The translations under genes and the position numbers were made by a program. Below are positions 1 to 5,336 of a stretch of 5,336 nt of DNA, one piece after another. The stretch's first letter is position 1, and each line of letters opens with the position of its first letter. This stretch comes from an uncultured Halioglobus sp. (GTDB lineage: Bacteria > Pseudomonadota > Gammaproteobacteria > Pseudomonadales > Halieaceae): the NCBI GenBank assembly GCA_905480565.1, contig CAJQQW010000003.1, positions 1 to 5,336 on the forward strand, read 5' to 3'. The notes beneath the pieces were generated by a model. That model made no database searches and was not told where the DNA came from. It saw only the letters and a list, made by a program, of their open reading frames with translations.

Positions 1-126
1 CAGTGTACTGATTTGAATACAGCCAACATCATCCCTGTCGCCGACCAGAACGCTATCGTCCTCGACATCTGCCCACCACTCCGGTGGAATCGCCATACTC
101 CACCACTCGGTATCCAGCACATTCAT
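1..126 (-). CDS. Conserved-looking small protein, N-terminal fragment
   Basis: Reading the minus strand from an ATG at 126-124 gives 42 open codons to the window edge with no stop. The peptide begins MNVLDTEWWSMAIPPEWWAD and continues with an acidic stretch and the segment VLVGDRDDVGCIQISTL. The Trp pairs (EWW twice), the acidic turn and the beta-like 'VGxIQIS' end look like a real folded protein, not a chance frame. An AGGA at 137-134, 7 nt before the ATG, overlaps the rimI stop codon. The 10 nt gap from rimI suggests translation from the same message. I do not recognise a functional family. It resembles small uncharacterised proteins of gammaproteobacteria, and no function should be assigned. 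The C-terminus lies outside the window. Confidence 0.72.
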   Translation of the reverse strand, partial: MNVLDTEWWSMAIPPEWWADVEDDSVLVGDRDDVGCIQISTL

Positions 127-136
127 CAATCGATCC

Positions 137-622
137 TCACAGTCGCGCGGACATTAATAGAGCGTCCTCTCGCCCATCCGCGCACACATAATACTGTTTA
201 CGCGAACCGTCTATGCTGAACCCGTTACGCTGATAAAGGCGGCGGGCGGGCTGATTGGACTCACGCACCTCCAACAGGCAGCGAGCCGCACCGACTCGTC
301 GCATCTCCTGCAGGGCGCTACACAACAGAGCCTGCCCCAGGCCTCGCCCCTGGCAATCGGCACGCACGGCGATTTGATGTACGGTCACCTCGTCCAGCAC
401 ACGGGCGTAAATCACAAAGCCAAGCACTTCACCCGCTTCCTCGATGACCCTGACCACAGATCCGCTCGTCCGCTCATCTGTGCAGGCGACCAATAGACGC
501 TCCTCGCTCCAGGGCGACCGGCTGACCACGGCGTCGATGGCCGCCATAACCGCAGCGTCCTGCTGTGAGCCTGGGCGTGTTGTATAGGTTTCAGCGCGGC
601 CGGTGCCAGAGGGTGCTGTCAT
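137..622 (-). CDS. rimI: Ribosomal protein S18 alanine N-acetyltransferase RimI
   Basis: This is a GNAT-fold enzyme of 161 residues. RimI transfers acetyl from acetyl-CoA to the N-terminal alanine of ribosomal protein S18 in the cytoplasm. Visible hallmarks are SPWS near residues 36-39 (alpha1-alpha2 substrate loop), VHQIAV at 81-86 on strand beta4, and the acetyl-CoA pyrophosphate loop QGRGLG at 91-96. Then come LEVRESN at 117-123 and RLYQRNGF at 128-135. Glu118 and Tyr130 match the catalytic Glu103 and Tyr115 of E. coli RimI, with the same 12-residue spacing. The protein is about 13 residues longer than the 148-residue E. coli enzyme, mostly at the N-terminus, and the ribosome site before the ATG is weak, so a slightly later start is possible. 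It follows the holD-like gene by 18 nt, the same pairing as holD-rimI in E. coli. Other GNAT enzymes are a less likely reading, given the neighbour. Confidence 0.93.
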   Translation of the reverse strand: MTAPSGTGRAETYTTRPGSQQDAAVMAAIDAVVSRSPWSEERLLVACTDERTSGSVVRVIEEAGEVLGFVIYARVLDEVTVHQIAVRADCQGRGLGQALLCSALQEMRRVGAARCLLEVRESNQPARRLYQRNGFSIDGSRKQYYVCADGREDALLMSARL

Positions 623-640
623 ATCAGCACTGCGACCATT

Positions 641-1345
641 TCACGCTGGTGTGACCAACGCCAGCAACACCTGCCAGGCGGCGGACTTCAGATCCGGGCG
701 CCGCAGGATATCCGCGCTGCTTTCAATTTTGACAGTCTGGAACCCCAAATCGGGCACCCGCTGCGCACACCCTACCCCCATCATTACAAGGCCACGACAG
801 CCCGGTTTCTCCAGCTTGCGCCTGATAAAACCGGCAACCGCGGCCCGGGCGGATTCCTCACCCTGGTCCAACTGCTGATTACTGTGCATCGGCCAGTCGA
901 ACTGCAGCACCTGCGGCTGCGGGACAGCGGACTCAACCGAGCCCTCGGCATGGGCCAGAGCACCTGCCATGGACTTAACCAGTTGCACTTGCTCAGTGGT
1001 GAGGGGCATATCCGCCAGTTCCTCCACCCATAGCCAGTTGCCTGCCTCAATAGCGGTGAGGCTGAAGCGCGGCACGTCAACCGAGGTAACCGCCGTTACG
1101 CTTGCCCCGCTGTCCGGCCGCGATGACCGGACGGGCGGGCCCGCCTTCAGTCGCGGCACCGGTGGTGCGCTGGATCTGCCCACGGGCTCCGATGGGCTTT
1201 CCGACTGCTCAGGATGGGCAGGTCGCACAATCGCCAGCCGCAGAGTCGGGGCGGCTCCCGGCAGCTGCCCACGCGAGACATAGGTGTCGACACCCAGTGC
1301 GTCAAGATACGCCAAGCGCCGCAATTCTTGCGAGCCACTATCCAT
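641..1345 (-). CDS. holD: DNA polymerase III psi subunit-like protein (HolD)
   Basis: The 234-residue product fits a divergent psi subunit, which links the chi subunit (and so SSB) to the clamp loader of the replicase. Residues 9-25 (RRLAYLDALGVDTYVSR) match the pattern of the chi-binding N-terminus of E. coli psi (RRDWQLQQLGITQW). The C-terminal region, about 92-234, is alpha/beta-like, with WLWVEELADMP near 104, QVLQFDWPM near 145 and a final SAAWQVLLAL helix resembling the ALWQQI end of E. coli psi. Between them, about 40-88 is rich in Pro, Ser, Arg and Ala and is probably disordered. E. coli psi has only 137 residues, but long, divergent psi proteins encoded beside rimI are known in pseudomonads. 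The position directly before rimI is the strongest support. Overall similarity is low, so the name rests on motif pattern plus gene order. Confidence 0.66.
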   Translation of the reverse strand: MDSGSQELRRLAYLDALGVDTYVSRGQLPGAAPTLRLAIVRPAHPEQSESPSEPVGRSSAPPVPRLKAGPPVRSSRPDSGASVTAVTSVDVPRFSLTAIEAGNWLWVEELADMPLTTEQVQLVKSMAGALAHAEGSVESAVPQPQVLQFDWPMHSNQQLDQGEESARAAVAGFIRRKLEKPGCRGLVMMGVGCAQRVPDLGFQTVKIESSADILRRPDLKSAAWQVLLALVTPA

Positions 1346-1352
1346 GACAATA

Positions 1353-1359
1353 CCACCTC
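1353..1359 (-). promoter_or_regulatory. Shine-Dalgarno site of the holD-like gene
   Basis: On the minus strand GAGGTGG lies 7 nt before the ATG at 1345-1343. It is a strong ribosome-binding site and fixes the start of the psi-like protein. It sits in the 48 nt gap after the glycosyltransferase stop, so holD can be translated independently even if the two are on one message. I see no terminator in that gap. Confidence 0.75.
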
Positions 1360-1393
1360 ATAAATCCACAGTTTACCATTAAAGACAGGTGCA

Positions 1394-2239
1394 CTATATC
1401 CATCGCCAGCCGTGATGATTGAAAAAACGGATACCGGAGGCTACGAAGTACCGCAGATGCCTCCAGCCTTTGGTGGCCGCGTAACCACCGTGATGCACAA
1501 TACGCACTGAAGGGTCGAACACCAGTCGGCCCTTGTTTTTCAGCCGCAATGACAGGTCAAAGTCCTCAAAATAGAGGAAAAACTGCTCATTGAACCCTCC
1601 AACCGCGCGCAGCACAGCGGTTCGGACGAGCATAAAGCAGCCGCTGGCAATAGGCACCTCCGCCCGGGCATCACCACTGCACCGGTCACGCAATTCATAG
1701 GCATCCAGACGCCGGCGGAACAGCCGGTTCACCACTTGCGGGGCAAAACCTCGCAGTAACAGCACCAGTACACTTGGATAGCCCTTGCACAGGAACTCCT
1801 GTTCGCCGCTGCCGCCCGTCGCCCAAGGGCTAATCAGCGCGATATCGTTGCATGATTGCAACACAGCCAGACCGGCCTGCAGGCTGTCTGGCTGCAGCTC
1901 CACATCCGGGTTAAGGACCAGGTGGTAATCGCTATCAAGCTCTCGGATCACCACATTGTGGCCGGGACCAAACCCCCGATTGACCGGCTCCCACACACAC
2001 TGCAGTTGGCAGCCATCCTGGGGCCAATCGTCCACCAGACGCGCTAATTGCTCACGGTAGACCACGCCCGATGCATTATCGATGAGAGTCACCGTGAGGC
2101 CCTGCAACAGGCCTGAATCCTGCGCTTCCCTTGCAGCTACTGACAGGCTGTGCAGGGCTCGGCGCAACAGGCCAAGGCAGCTATCGTGAAGAACGATCGA
2201 GACGGACAGCGCAACAGGTAATGTGGGAGGTTCAACCAT
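1394..2239 (-). CDS. Family 2 glycosyltransferase (rhamnosyltransferase-like)
   Basis: This is a GT-A fold, GT2-family transferase that moves a sugar from a nucleotide-sugar donor onto a glycan or lipid-linked acceptor, probably at the cytoplasmic side of the membrane. With the start at 2239 it has 281 residues. Motifs in order are VSIVLHDS at 13-20 (first Rossmann strand), LIDNAS at 52-57, NRGFGPGHN at 87-95, and NPDVEL at 110-115, which carries the metal/nucleotide-binding Asp in the DXD position. SGCFMLVR at 199-206 and GGFNEQFFLYFEDFDLSLR at 214-232 follow; the ED pair is the likely catalytic-base region. HHGG lies near 249-252. This set is typical of O-antigen and rhamnosyl transferases such as the WbbL group. 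The frame is open upstream, with alternative starts ATG 2302 and GTG 2320. I chose 2239 because the domain begins right after it and the extra 27 residues look like low-complexity, non-family sequence; no start has a good Shine-Dalgarno site. No other glycan genes are visible, so donor and acceptor are unknown. Confidence 0.88.
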   Translation of the reverse strand: MVEPPTLPVALSVSIVLHDSCLGLLRRALHSLSVAAREAQDSGLLQGLTVTLIDNASGVVYREQLARLVDDWPQDGCQLQCVWEPVNRGFGPGHNVVIRELDSDYHLVLNPDVELQPDSLQAGLAVLQSCNDIALISPWATGGSGEQEFLCKGYPSVLVLLLRGFAPQVVNRLFRRRLDAYELRDRCSGDARAEVPIASGCFMLVRTAVLRAVGGFNEQFFLYFEDFDLSLRLKNKGRLVFDPSVRIVHHGGYAATKGWRHLRYFVASGIRFFNHHGWRWI

Positions 2240-2389
2240 CGCGCCGATGGTAGCAGTTGCCCGCGACGGCGCAAGCGCAACAGCCACTGAACCCGCCGCC
2301 ATAAGGCGCTCGCAAGACACCTGCCGTTACCACAGCAGCCCCCCCACGTGGCACGGCGCAAAAAGCCAGCACGGGCAGCGTCAAAAACC

Positions 2390-2409
2390 TTGTGTAAATA
2401 ATTACAAAA
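2390..2409. promoter_or_regulatory. Candidate operator, AT-rich dyad
   Basis: The left arm TTGTGTAA (2390-2397) and right arm TTACAAAA (2402-2409) are inverted repeats matching at 7 of 8 positions around the 4 nt centre ATAA. The inner core TGTAA-ATAA-TTACA is perfect. The site lies about 150 bp before the glycosyltransferase start and 160 bp before the lipoprotein start, in the most AT-rich part of the divergent region. It has no long T-tract typical of an intrinsic terminator. The size fits a dimeric helix-turn-helix repressor or activator, but the regulator is unknown. Confidence 0.4.
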
Positions 2410-2457
2410 AGAGTCTATGGTCATGTTATGCATCGAGTTTTCGCACGGTGTCATGCT

Positions 2458-2479
2458 AAGCTATCAACGTTGATAACTT
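2458..2479. promoter_or_regulatory. Candidate operator, 14 bp perfect palindrome
   Basis: TATCAACGTTGATA at 2462-2475 is a perfect palindrome. Flanking bases extend the symmetry to 22 bp with one mismatched pair (2461 against 2476). The central CpG inside AACGTT resembles the centre of LacI/PurR-family operators, which is only an analogy. It lies about 90 bp before the lipoprotein ATG, in a suitable place for transcriptional control of that gene. The right half also contains TTGATA, a 5 of 6 match to a -35 hexamer, but no good -10 stands at the right distance. Confidence 0.45.
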
Positions 2480-2559
2480 TAAGCCGTTTACCCAGCAGGC
2501 GCACGCCTCGGCATCAGGAAAAGCGGACAACACAATAAGATCTGCCAAATAGCGGGAAA

Positions 2560-2564
2560 AGGGG
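2560..2564 (+). promoter_or_regulatory. Shine-Dalgarno site of the lipoprotein gene
   Basis: AGGGG ends 6 nt before the ATG at 2571. It supports this start, which also places a normal lipoprotein signal peptide at the N-terminus. Confidence 0.65.
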
Positions 2565-2570
2565 ATAAAA

Positions 2571-3779
2571 ATGATTACTCGGTTCGCCACACTGTGCAGT
2601 CGCCTTTCGGTGGCTTTTATACTTCTCTTCACGGTCATCGCGTGTGGCGGCGGTGGCGGTGGCAGCAGCTTCTACGACCCTGATAGCAATAACCCCGTGC
2701 CGTCGCTCACCATCGCGACCACCGCTTTAGCTGCGGCTATCACCGGCGTCGAATATAGTGAGTTACTTGAAGCTAGCGGGGGAGAAGGATCCTACTCATG
2801 GGTCATCCTCGATGATGACAACACCGGGCTTACCATCAACGACGCCGGCATTCTCAACGGTATAGTGCTGGAGAGCGGCACTTATGGACTGACCATTCAA
2901 GTTGAAGATAATGCGGGCACTAGAGATCGAGCTTCTTATCTTCTCACAGTTAATGGAGGCAACACCCCCGGGCCCCTGCAGATCGCTACCACTCAATTAC
3001 CAGACACGACCCCGGGAGCCGACTATACCGCAGTCCTCGAGGCTACTGGTGGTCAAAGCGACGACTATCAGTGGACCCTGAACAATGATGGCGGCAGCGG
3101 CCTGCAATTGAGGCCCGACGGCGTCCTCAACGGCACGGCGCCTGTTAATGGCCAATATGCACTAACAGTGTCCGTGCAGGACGGAGTGAGCACCGTCACC
3201 GAGACCCTTATATTGGACGTAGGTGGTAATCCACTGACAATCACAACATCATCTTTGCCCGAAGCCGAAGTCGGCAGAAGGTACGTAGCCGTGCTGCAAG
3301 CATCGGGCGGAGTAGAGTCCAATTACATATGGGATATCGTCGATGATGACGGAACAGGCTTTACGCTCAGTCAATACGGCGTCTTATCTGGGACGCCTAC
3401 AACGGCAGGCGATTATGGCATCGTAGTACAGGTCTTCGATGGCACCACCGACGTTCAGTCATCCTTTATTCTAATGGTCAGCCCGGCTGCCATACAGATC
3501 GTCAGCGGCAACCCGCTGCCAAATGCCACCGTAGGAGTGCAATACACCACAACAATAAGCTCAAGCGGCGGTGGCCCCACAAGCACTTGGGAAGTGATAA
3601 ACACCGTGCCCGACATTGCAAACGGGCCCACATTTGCGCCACCCGGTAATGCGTCTACCGGGGTGCTGGGCTGGGCGGCCGATAGCATCGTCGCAGGGCA
3701 ATATAAAGTCACCATTAAAGTCACCAATTTAGAGACCACAGACCAAAAGACATTTGATCTTGACGCTATAGATTTATAA
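2571..3779 (+). CDS. Secreted lipoprotein with four tandem Ig-like (He_PIG-type) domains
   Basis: The 402-residue product starts with a lipoprotein signal peptide: Arg4 and Arg11, a hydrophobic core at 13-23, and the lipobox VIAC with Cys25 as the lipidated residue. Gly follows at +2, so there is no Asp retention signal and the protein should go to the outer membrane. A six-Gly stretch (26-31) and an acidic/Asn/Pro linker to about residue 44 tether the rest. Four repeats of about 87 residues follow, starting near 46, 136, 222 and 308. Each has a Tyr (62, 152, 238, 325), a Gly-rich turn and a Trp (77, 168, 254, 340). Repeats 1-3 also show GxLxG and GxYxLxVxVxD-like ends typical of putative Ig domains found in bacterial surface proteins. 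Repeat 4 is the most diverged and ends the protein. There is no enzyme domain, so an adhesion, structural or ligand-binding role is plausible but unproven. Promoter control may involve the dyads upstream, and a terminator follows downstream. Confidence 0.85.
   Translation: MITRFATLCSRLSVAFILLFTVIACGGGGGGSSFYDPDSNNPVPSLTIATTALAAAITGVEYSELLEASGGEGSYSWVILDDDNTGLTINDAGILNGIVLESGTYGLTIQVEDNAGTRDRASYLLTVNGGNTPGPLQIATTQLPDTTPGADYTAVLEATGGQSDDYQWTLNNDGGSGLQLRPDGVLNGTAPVNGQYALTVSVQDGVSTVTETLILDVGGNPLTITTSSLPEAEVGRRYVAVLQASGGVESNYIWDIVDDDGTGFTLSQYGVLSGTPTTAGDYGIVVQVFDGTTDVQSSFILMVSPAAIQIVSGNPLPNATVGVQYTTTISSSGGGPTSTWEVINTVPDIANGPTFAPPGNASTGVLGWAADSIVAGQYKVTIKVTNLETTDQKTFDLDAIDL
2706..3776 (+). repeat. 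Four tandem coding repeats (Ig-like units)
   Basis: Units lie at about 2706-2951, 2976-3221, 3234-3479 and 3492-3776, about 246-285 bp each. Repetition is clear in the protein: the sequences DDDNTGLTINDAGILNG, NNDGGSGLQLRPDGVLNG and DDDGTGFTLSQYGVLSG occupy the same place in units 1-3. At DNA level only short stretches such as TCGATGATGAC are shared. The duplications are therefore old, and recombination between units is unlikely to be frequent. Confidence 0.8.
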
Positions 3780-3868
3780 CGTCACCGCTAGTTTATTTTA
3801 GTGGTTTGAATTCACACCCGGGGAGCCGCGAATAGCACGCGACCCTGCGGTTAGTTCCCACAACAGAC

Positions 3869-3897
3869 AGCCGCGATGGTCACATTGCGGCTTTTTT
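3869..3897 (+). terminator. Rho-independent terminator after the lipoprotein gene
   Basis: AGCCGCGATG (3869-3878) pairs with CATTGCGGCT (3883-3892) to form a 10 bp stem with one G-U pair and the tetraloop GTCA. Six T's (3892-3897) follow at once. It lies about 90 nt after the lipoprotein stop and ends that transcript, which makes the downstream sensor gene a separate transcription unit. A weaker 7 bp hairpin at 3784-3805, without a T-tract, lies directly after the stop codon. Confidence 0.85.
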
Positions 3898-3955
3898 GTG
3901 TCATACCTATCTCTCACCTGGCTGCAACCTCAATCCGCACCAGGCAAAACTGATT

Positions 3956-3961
3956 GATAAT
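3956..3961 (+). promoter_or_regulatory. Possible -10 element before the sensor gene
   Basis: GATAAT matches the sigma-70 -10 hexamer at 5 of 6 positions and lies about 48 nt before the ATG, after the terminator, where a promoter is expected. No convincing -35 hexamer stands 16-18 nt upstream, so it would need an activator or another contact. It is a weak call. Confidence 0.25.
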
Positions 3962-4008
3962 AAAAGTAGCGCATGGTATCAACACAAAACCCTGAAACAC
4001 GGTAACTG

Positions 4009-5336
4009 ATGCTGCAACCTTTCCGAAAAACGTACTCCACGATTCGCTTCACCGTTGTGACTGCTTTTGTTGTTGTCACACTGCTCACTGCGAGCCTGGC
4101 GATTGGCCTGCAATACTATTTTGGTCAGGCCATGGCGCGCGAAGTCGCCACCGACATTTACACCGCGACCGCCAACAGAGTGACCGGTGAACTGCGCAGC
4201 ATCGGTCTTATCAACGCCAACATCATCGATCTACTCGCTGACAACCCGGTATTGCGAGATCCGCAGTCGGAACCCGCACACCTGGCGATCTTCACCGAGG
4301 TCCTCGTTAAAAACCCCCTGTACCACGGCATCTACCTAGGCAGGAAAGACGGCAGCTTTTACGAAGTAATCAACCTCGATGCCAGTCAAATCGCACGCAC
4401 GTCGTTACAAGCAGCACCAACCGACCGCTGGGTCGTCATCTCTGATGAGATAAAAAGCCATGGTAAGGAGCGACACTATCGCTACCTCAATGCCGAACTC
4501 GAGACGCAGATCACTAGATCAGAACCTACTAGTTTTGATGTACGGTCACGCCCCTGGTATACAAACTCGATGACATCCGCCGGGGTTCATGTCACGGCCC
4601 CATATCTGTTCGCGCAGCTGGGTATACCCGGTCGCACGATGTCGAAACGGTTGCAAGCGTCGGACACTGTAGTCGCCATCGACATGACGATGGAGACGGT
4701 CTCAGCCTACCTGCGGCAACATCACGTCGCCGAACAGGGCGAGATGTACCTGTTTAATCGCGCCGGCGAAGTAATCGCCTCCAGTGAAGTTGAGCAGCGC
4801 GCCGCAGATTCCCCTCCACTGCCACCAGGCTCATTGAAGGAAAATAAACAGGGGTTCATCGCAACTCAGCCGGACTTTCGAGTTCACGTTGACACGGACA
4901 AAGCGCTTTCCGAGCATCGCTCGAATGCCGTTCCCAGTCAGATATTAACAACCATTGCTAACAATCCCGAGCTCCAGGGCACGCTGGTCGAGACATCGTT
5001 AAATGACGATGTTTATCTGGCCTACGCGGCCTCGACAGGCGATAGTGCGCACCAGCTATTTCTGGGTGTATTGTCCCCCAGAGATGCCGTCGTCAGGCCG
5101 TTTCTTGAGCAGGTCAGAGTTTCAATTATCGCCACGGCGCTATTCCTGCTGTTACTTATTCCTGTCATCTGGTTTCTTGCCAATCCGATTGTTCGACCGG
5201 TAAAACAGCTGGCACTGGAGAACGACAAGGTGCGGCGACGGGAATACGCCAGCGTCACCCGGGTGAATTCCCGTATCCGCGAGCTGGACGATTTGTCTGA
5301 ATCCATGGTGAGTATGGTAAGCGCGATCCAGACACA
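4009..5336 (+). CDS. Membrane sensor: TM, double Cache, TM, HAMP; output domain cut off
   Basis: The frame is open from the ATG at 4009 to the window edge, giving 442 residues of an incomplete protein. Start evidence: an in-frame TAA (4003-4005) lies just upstream, and the first helix follows at about 14-34. Residues 38-370 form a periplasmic dCache-type sensor. YHGIYLGRKDGSFYEVINL lies near 105-123, FDVRSRPWY ends at 184 with the family's RPWY motif, and VVAIDMT near 221 opens the membrane-distal half. The second helix is about 371-391. A HAMP linker begins at N392 (NPIVRPVKQLALENDKV), with charged, coiled-coil-like sequence to the end. Such proteins bind small ligands outside and drive a cytoplasmic output. 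The output could be HD-GYP, GGDEF, adenylate/guanylate cyclase, histidine kinase or chemoreceptor; the overall style most recalls HD-GYP or cyclase sensors, but this cannot be decided here. The ribosome site (GGTAACTG) is poor. Confidence 0.88.
   Translation, partial: MLQPFRKTYSTIRFTVVTAFVVVTLLTASLAIGLQYYFGQAMAREVATDIYTATANRVTGELRSIGLINANIIDLLADNPVLRDPQSEPAHLAIFTEVLVKNPLYHGIYLGRKDGSFYEVINLDASQIARTSLQAAPTDRWVVISDEIKSHGKERHYRYLNAELETQITRSEPTSFDVRSRPWYTNSMTSAGVHVTAPYLFAQLGIPGRTMSKRLQASDTVVAIDMTMETVSAYLRQHHVAEQGEMYLFNRAGEVIASSEVEQRAADSPPLPPGSLKENKQGFIATQPDFRVHVDTDKALSEHRSNAVPSQILTTIANNPELQGTLVETSLNDDVYLAYAASTGDSAHQLFLGVLSPRDAVVRPFLEQVRVSIIATALFLLLLIPVIWFLANPIVRPVKQLALENDKVRRREYASVTRVNSRIRELDDLSESMVSMVSAIQT

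Larger units (their letters stand above)
2240..2570. other. Divergent intergenic region with two dyads
   Basis: This 331 bp stretch separates the minus-strand glycosyltransferase from the plus-strand lipoprotein gene, so it should carry promoters for both. The part next to the glycosyltransferase (2240-2380) is GC-rich and could encode an N-terminal extension of that protein if the start at 2302 or 2320 is used. An AT-rich island runs from about 2381 to 2440 and contains one dyad (2390-2409). A second dyad lies at 2458-2479. I looked for -35/-10 pairs on both strands and found only weak partial matches, so no promoter is called. Short frames here have no family features and I treat them as chance. 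Confidence 0.6.

Noticed and set aside
13..219. Plus-strand open frame of 68 codons at the left edge
   Set aside because: It overlaps the minus-strand small protein and the end of rimI, and has no ribosome site or recognisable protein features.
373..388. A 16 bp exact match (TTTGATGTACGGTCAC) between 373-388 inside rimI and 4534-4549 inside the sensor gene
   Set aside because: It is statistically uncommon in a window this size, but the two copies are read in opposite gene orientations and encode unrelated conserved motifs (TVHQI in RimI, FDVRS in the sensor). No further similarity flanks them, so coincidence is the best explanation.
969..1347. Plus-strand frames opposite the psi-like gene
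   Set aside because: They are antisense shadows of a GC-rich coding region. Their composition is Arg/Pro/Ser-rich, as expected from reversed codons.
2456..2638. Minus-strand frame overlapping the lipoprotein start
   Set aside because: It covers the promoter region and signal peptide of a well-supported plus-strand gene and shows no family features.
3784..3805. Hairpin with 7 bp arms directly after the lipoprotein stop
   Set aside because: The stem is weak, the loop is 8 nt and no T-tract follows. The real terminator is at 3869-3897.
3921..4020. Direct repeat GCTGCAACCT at 3921-3930 and 4011-4020
   Set aside because: A single 10 bp match is expected by chance in a window of this length. The second copy is simply the start of the sensor coding region.
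5022..5306. Minus-strand 94-codon frame and plus-strand 66-codon frame inside the sensor gene
   Set aside because: Both are out-of-frame or antisense readings of the continuous sensor frame that runs from 4009 to the edge.

Overview
The window looks like chromosomal DNA of a moderately GC-rich gammaproteobacterium. The main clue is a DNA polymerase III psi-like gene directly followed by rimI, a gammaproteobacterial gene order. Protein style and base composition would fit a marine group such as the Cellvibrionales/Halieaceae, but that placement is an inference.

Left part (1-2320, minus strand, read right to left): a family 2 glycosyltransferase, a holD-like gene, rimI, and the first 42 codons of a small conserved-looking protein that runs off the left edge. 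The last three are tightly spaced (18 and 10 nt gaps) and form a likely operon. The glycosyltransferase lies 48 nt upstream of holD and may be co-transcribed with it. Functionally the set is mixed: replication clamp-loader accessory, ribosomal protein S18 N-terminal acetylation, and surface-glycan synthesis.

Middle (2240-2570): a divergent intergenic region between the glycosyltransferase and a plus-strand lipoprotein gene. It holds two separate dyad-symmetric sequences that look like protein-binding sites. I found no convincing sigma-70 promoter.

Right part (2571-5336, plus strand): a 402-residue secreted lipoprotein made of four tandem Ig-like (He_PIG-type) domains, closed by a strong intrinsic terminator at 3869-3897. 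A separate gene for a membrane sensor follows (TM, periplasmic double Cache, TM, HAMP). It is cut by the right edge before its output domain, so its signalling chemistry cannot be read here.

I see no RNA genes, CRISPR, insertion sequences or phage genes, and no convincing new multi-gene system. The points most worth a second look are the two operator-like dyads, the Asp-rich loops in the lipoprotein repeats, the long linker in the psi-like protein and the missing output domain of the sensor.
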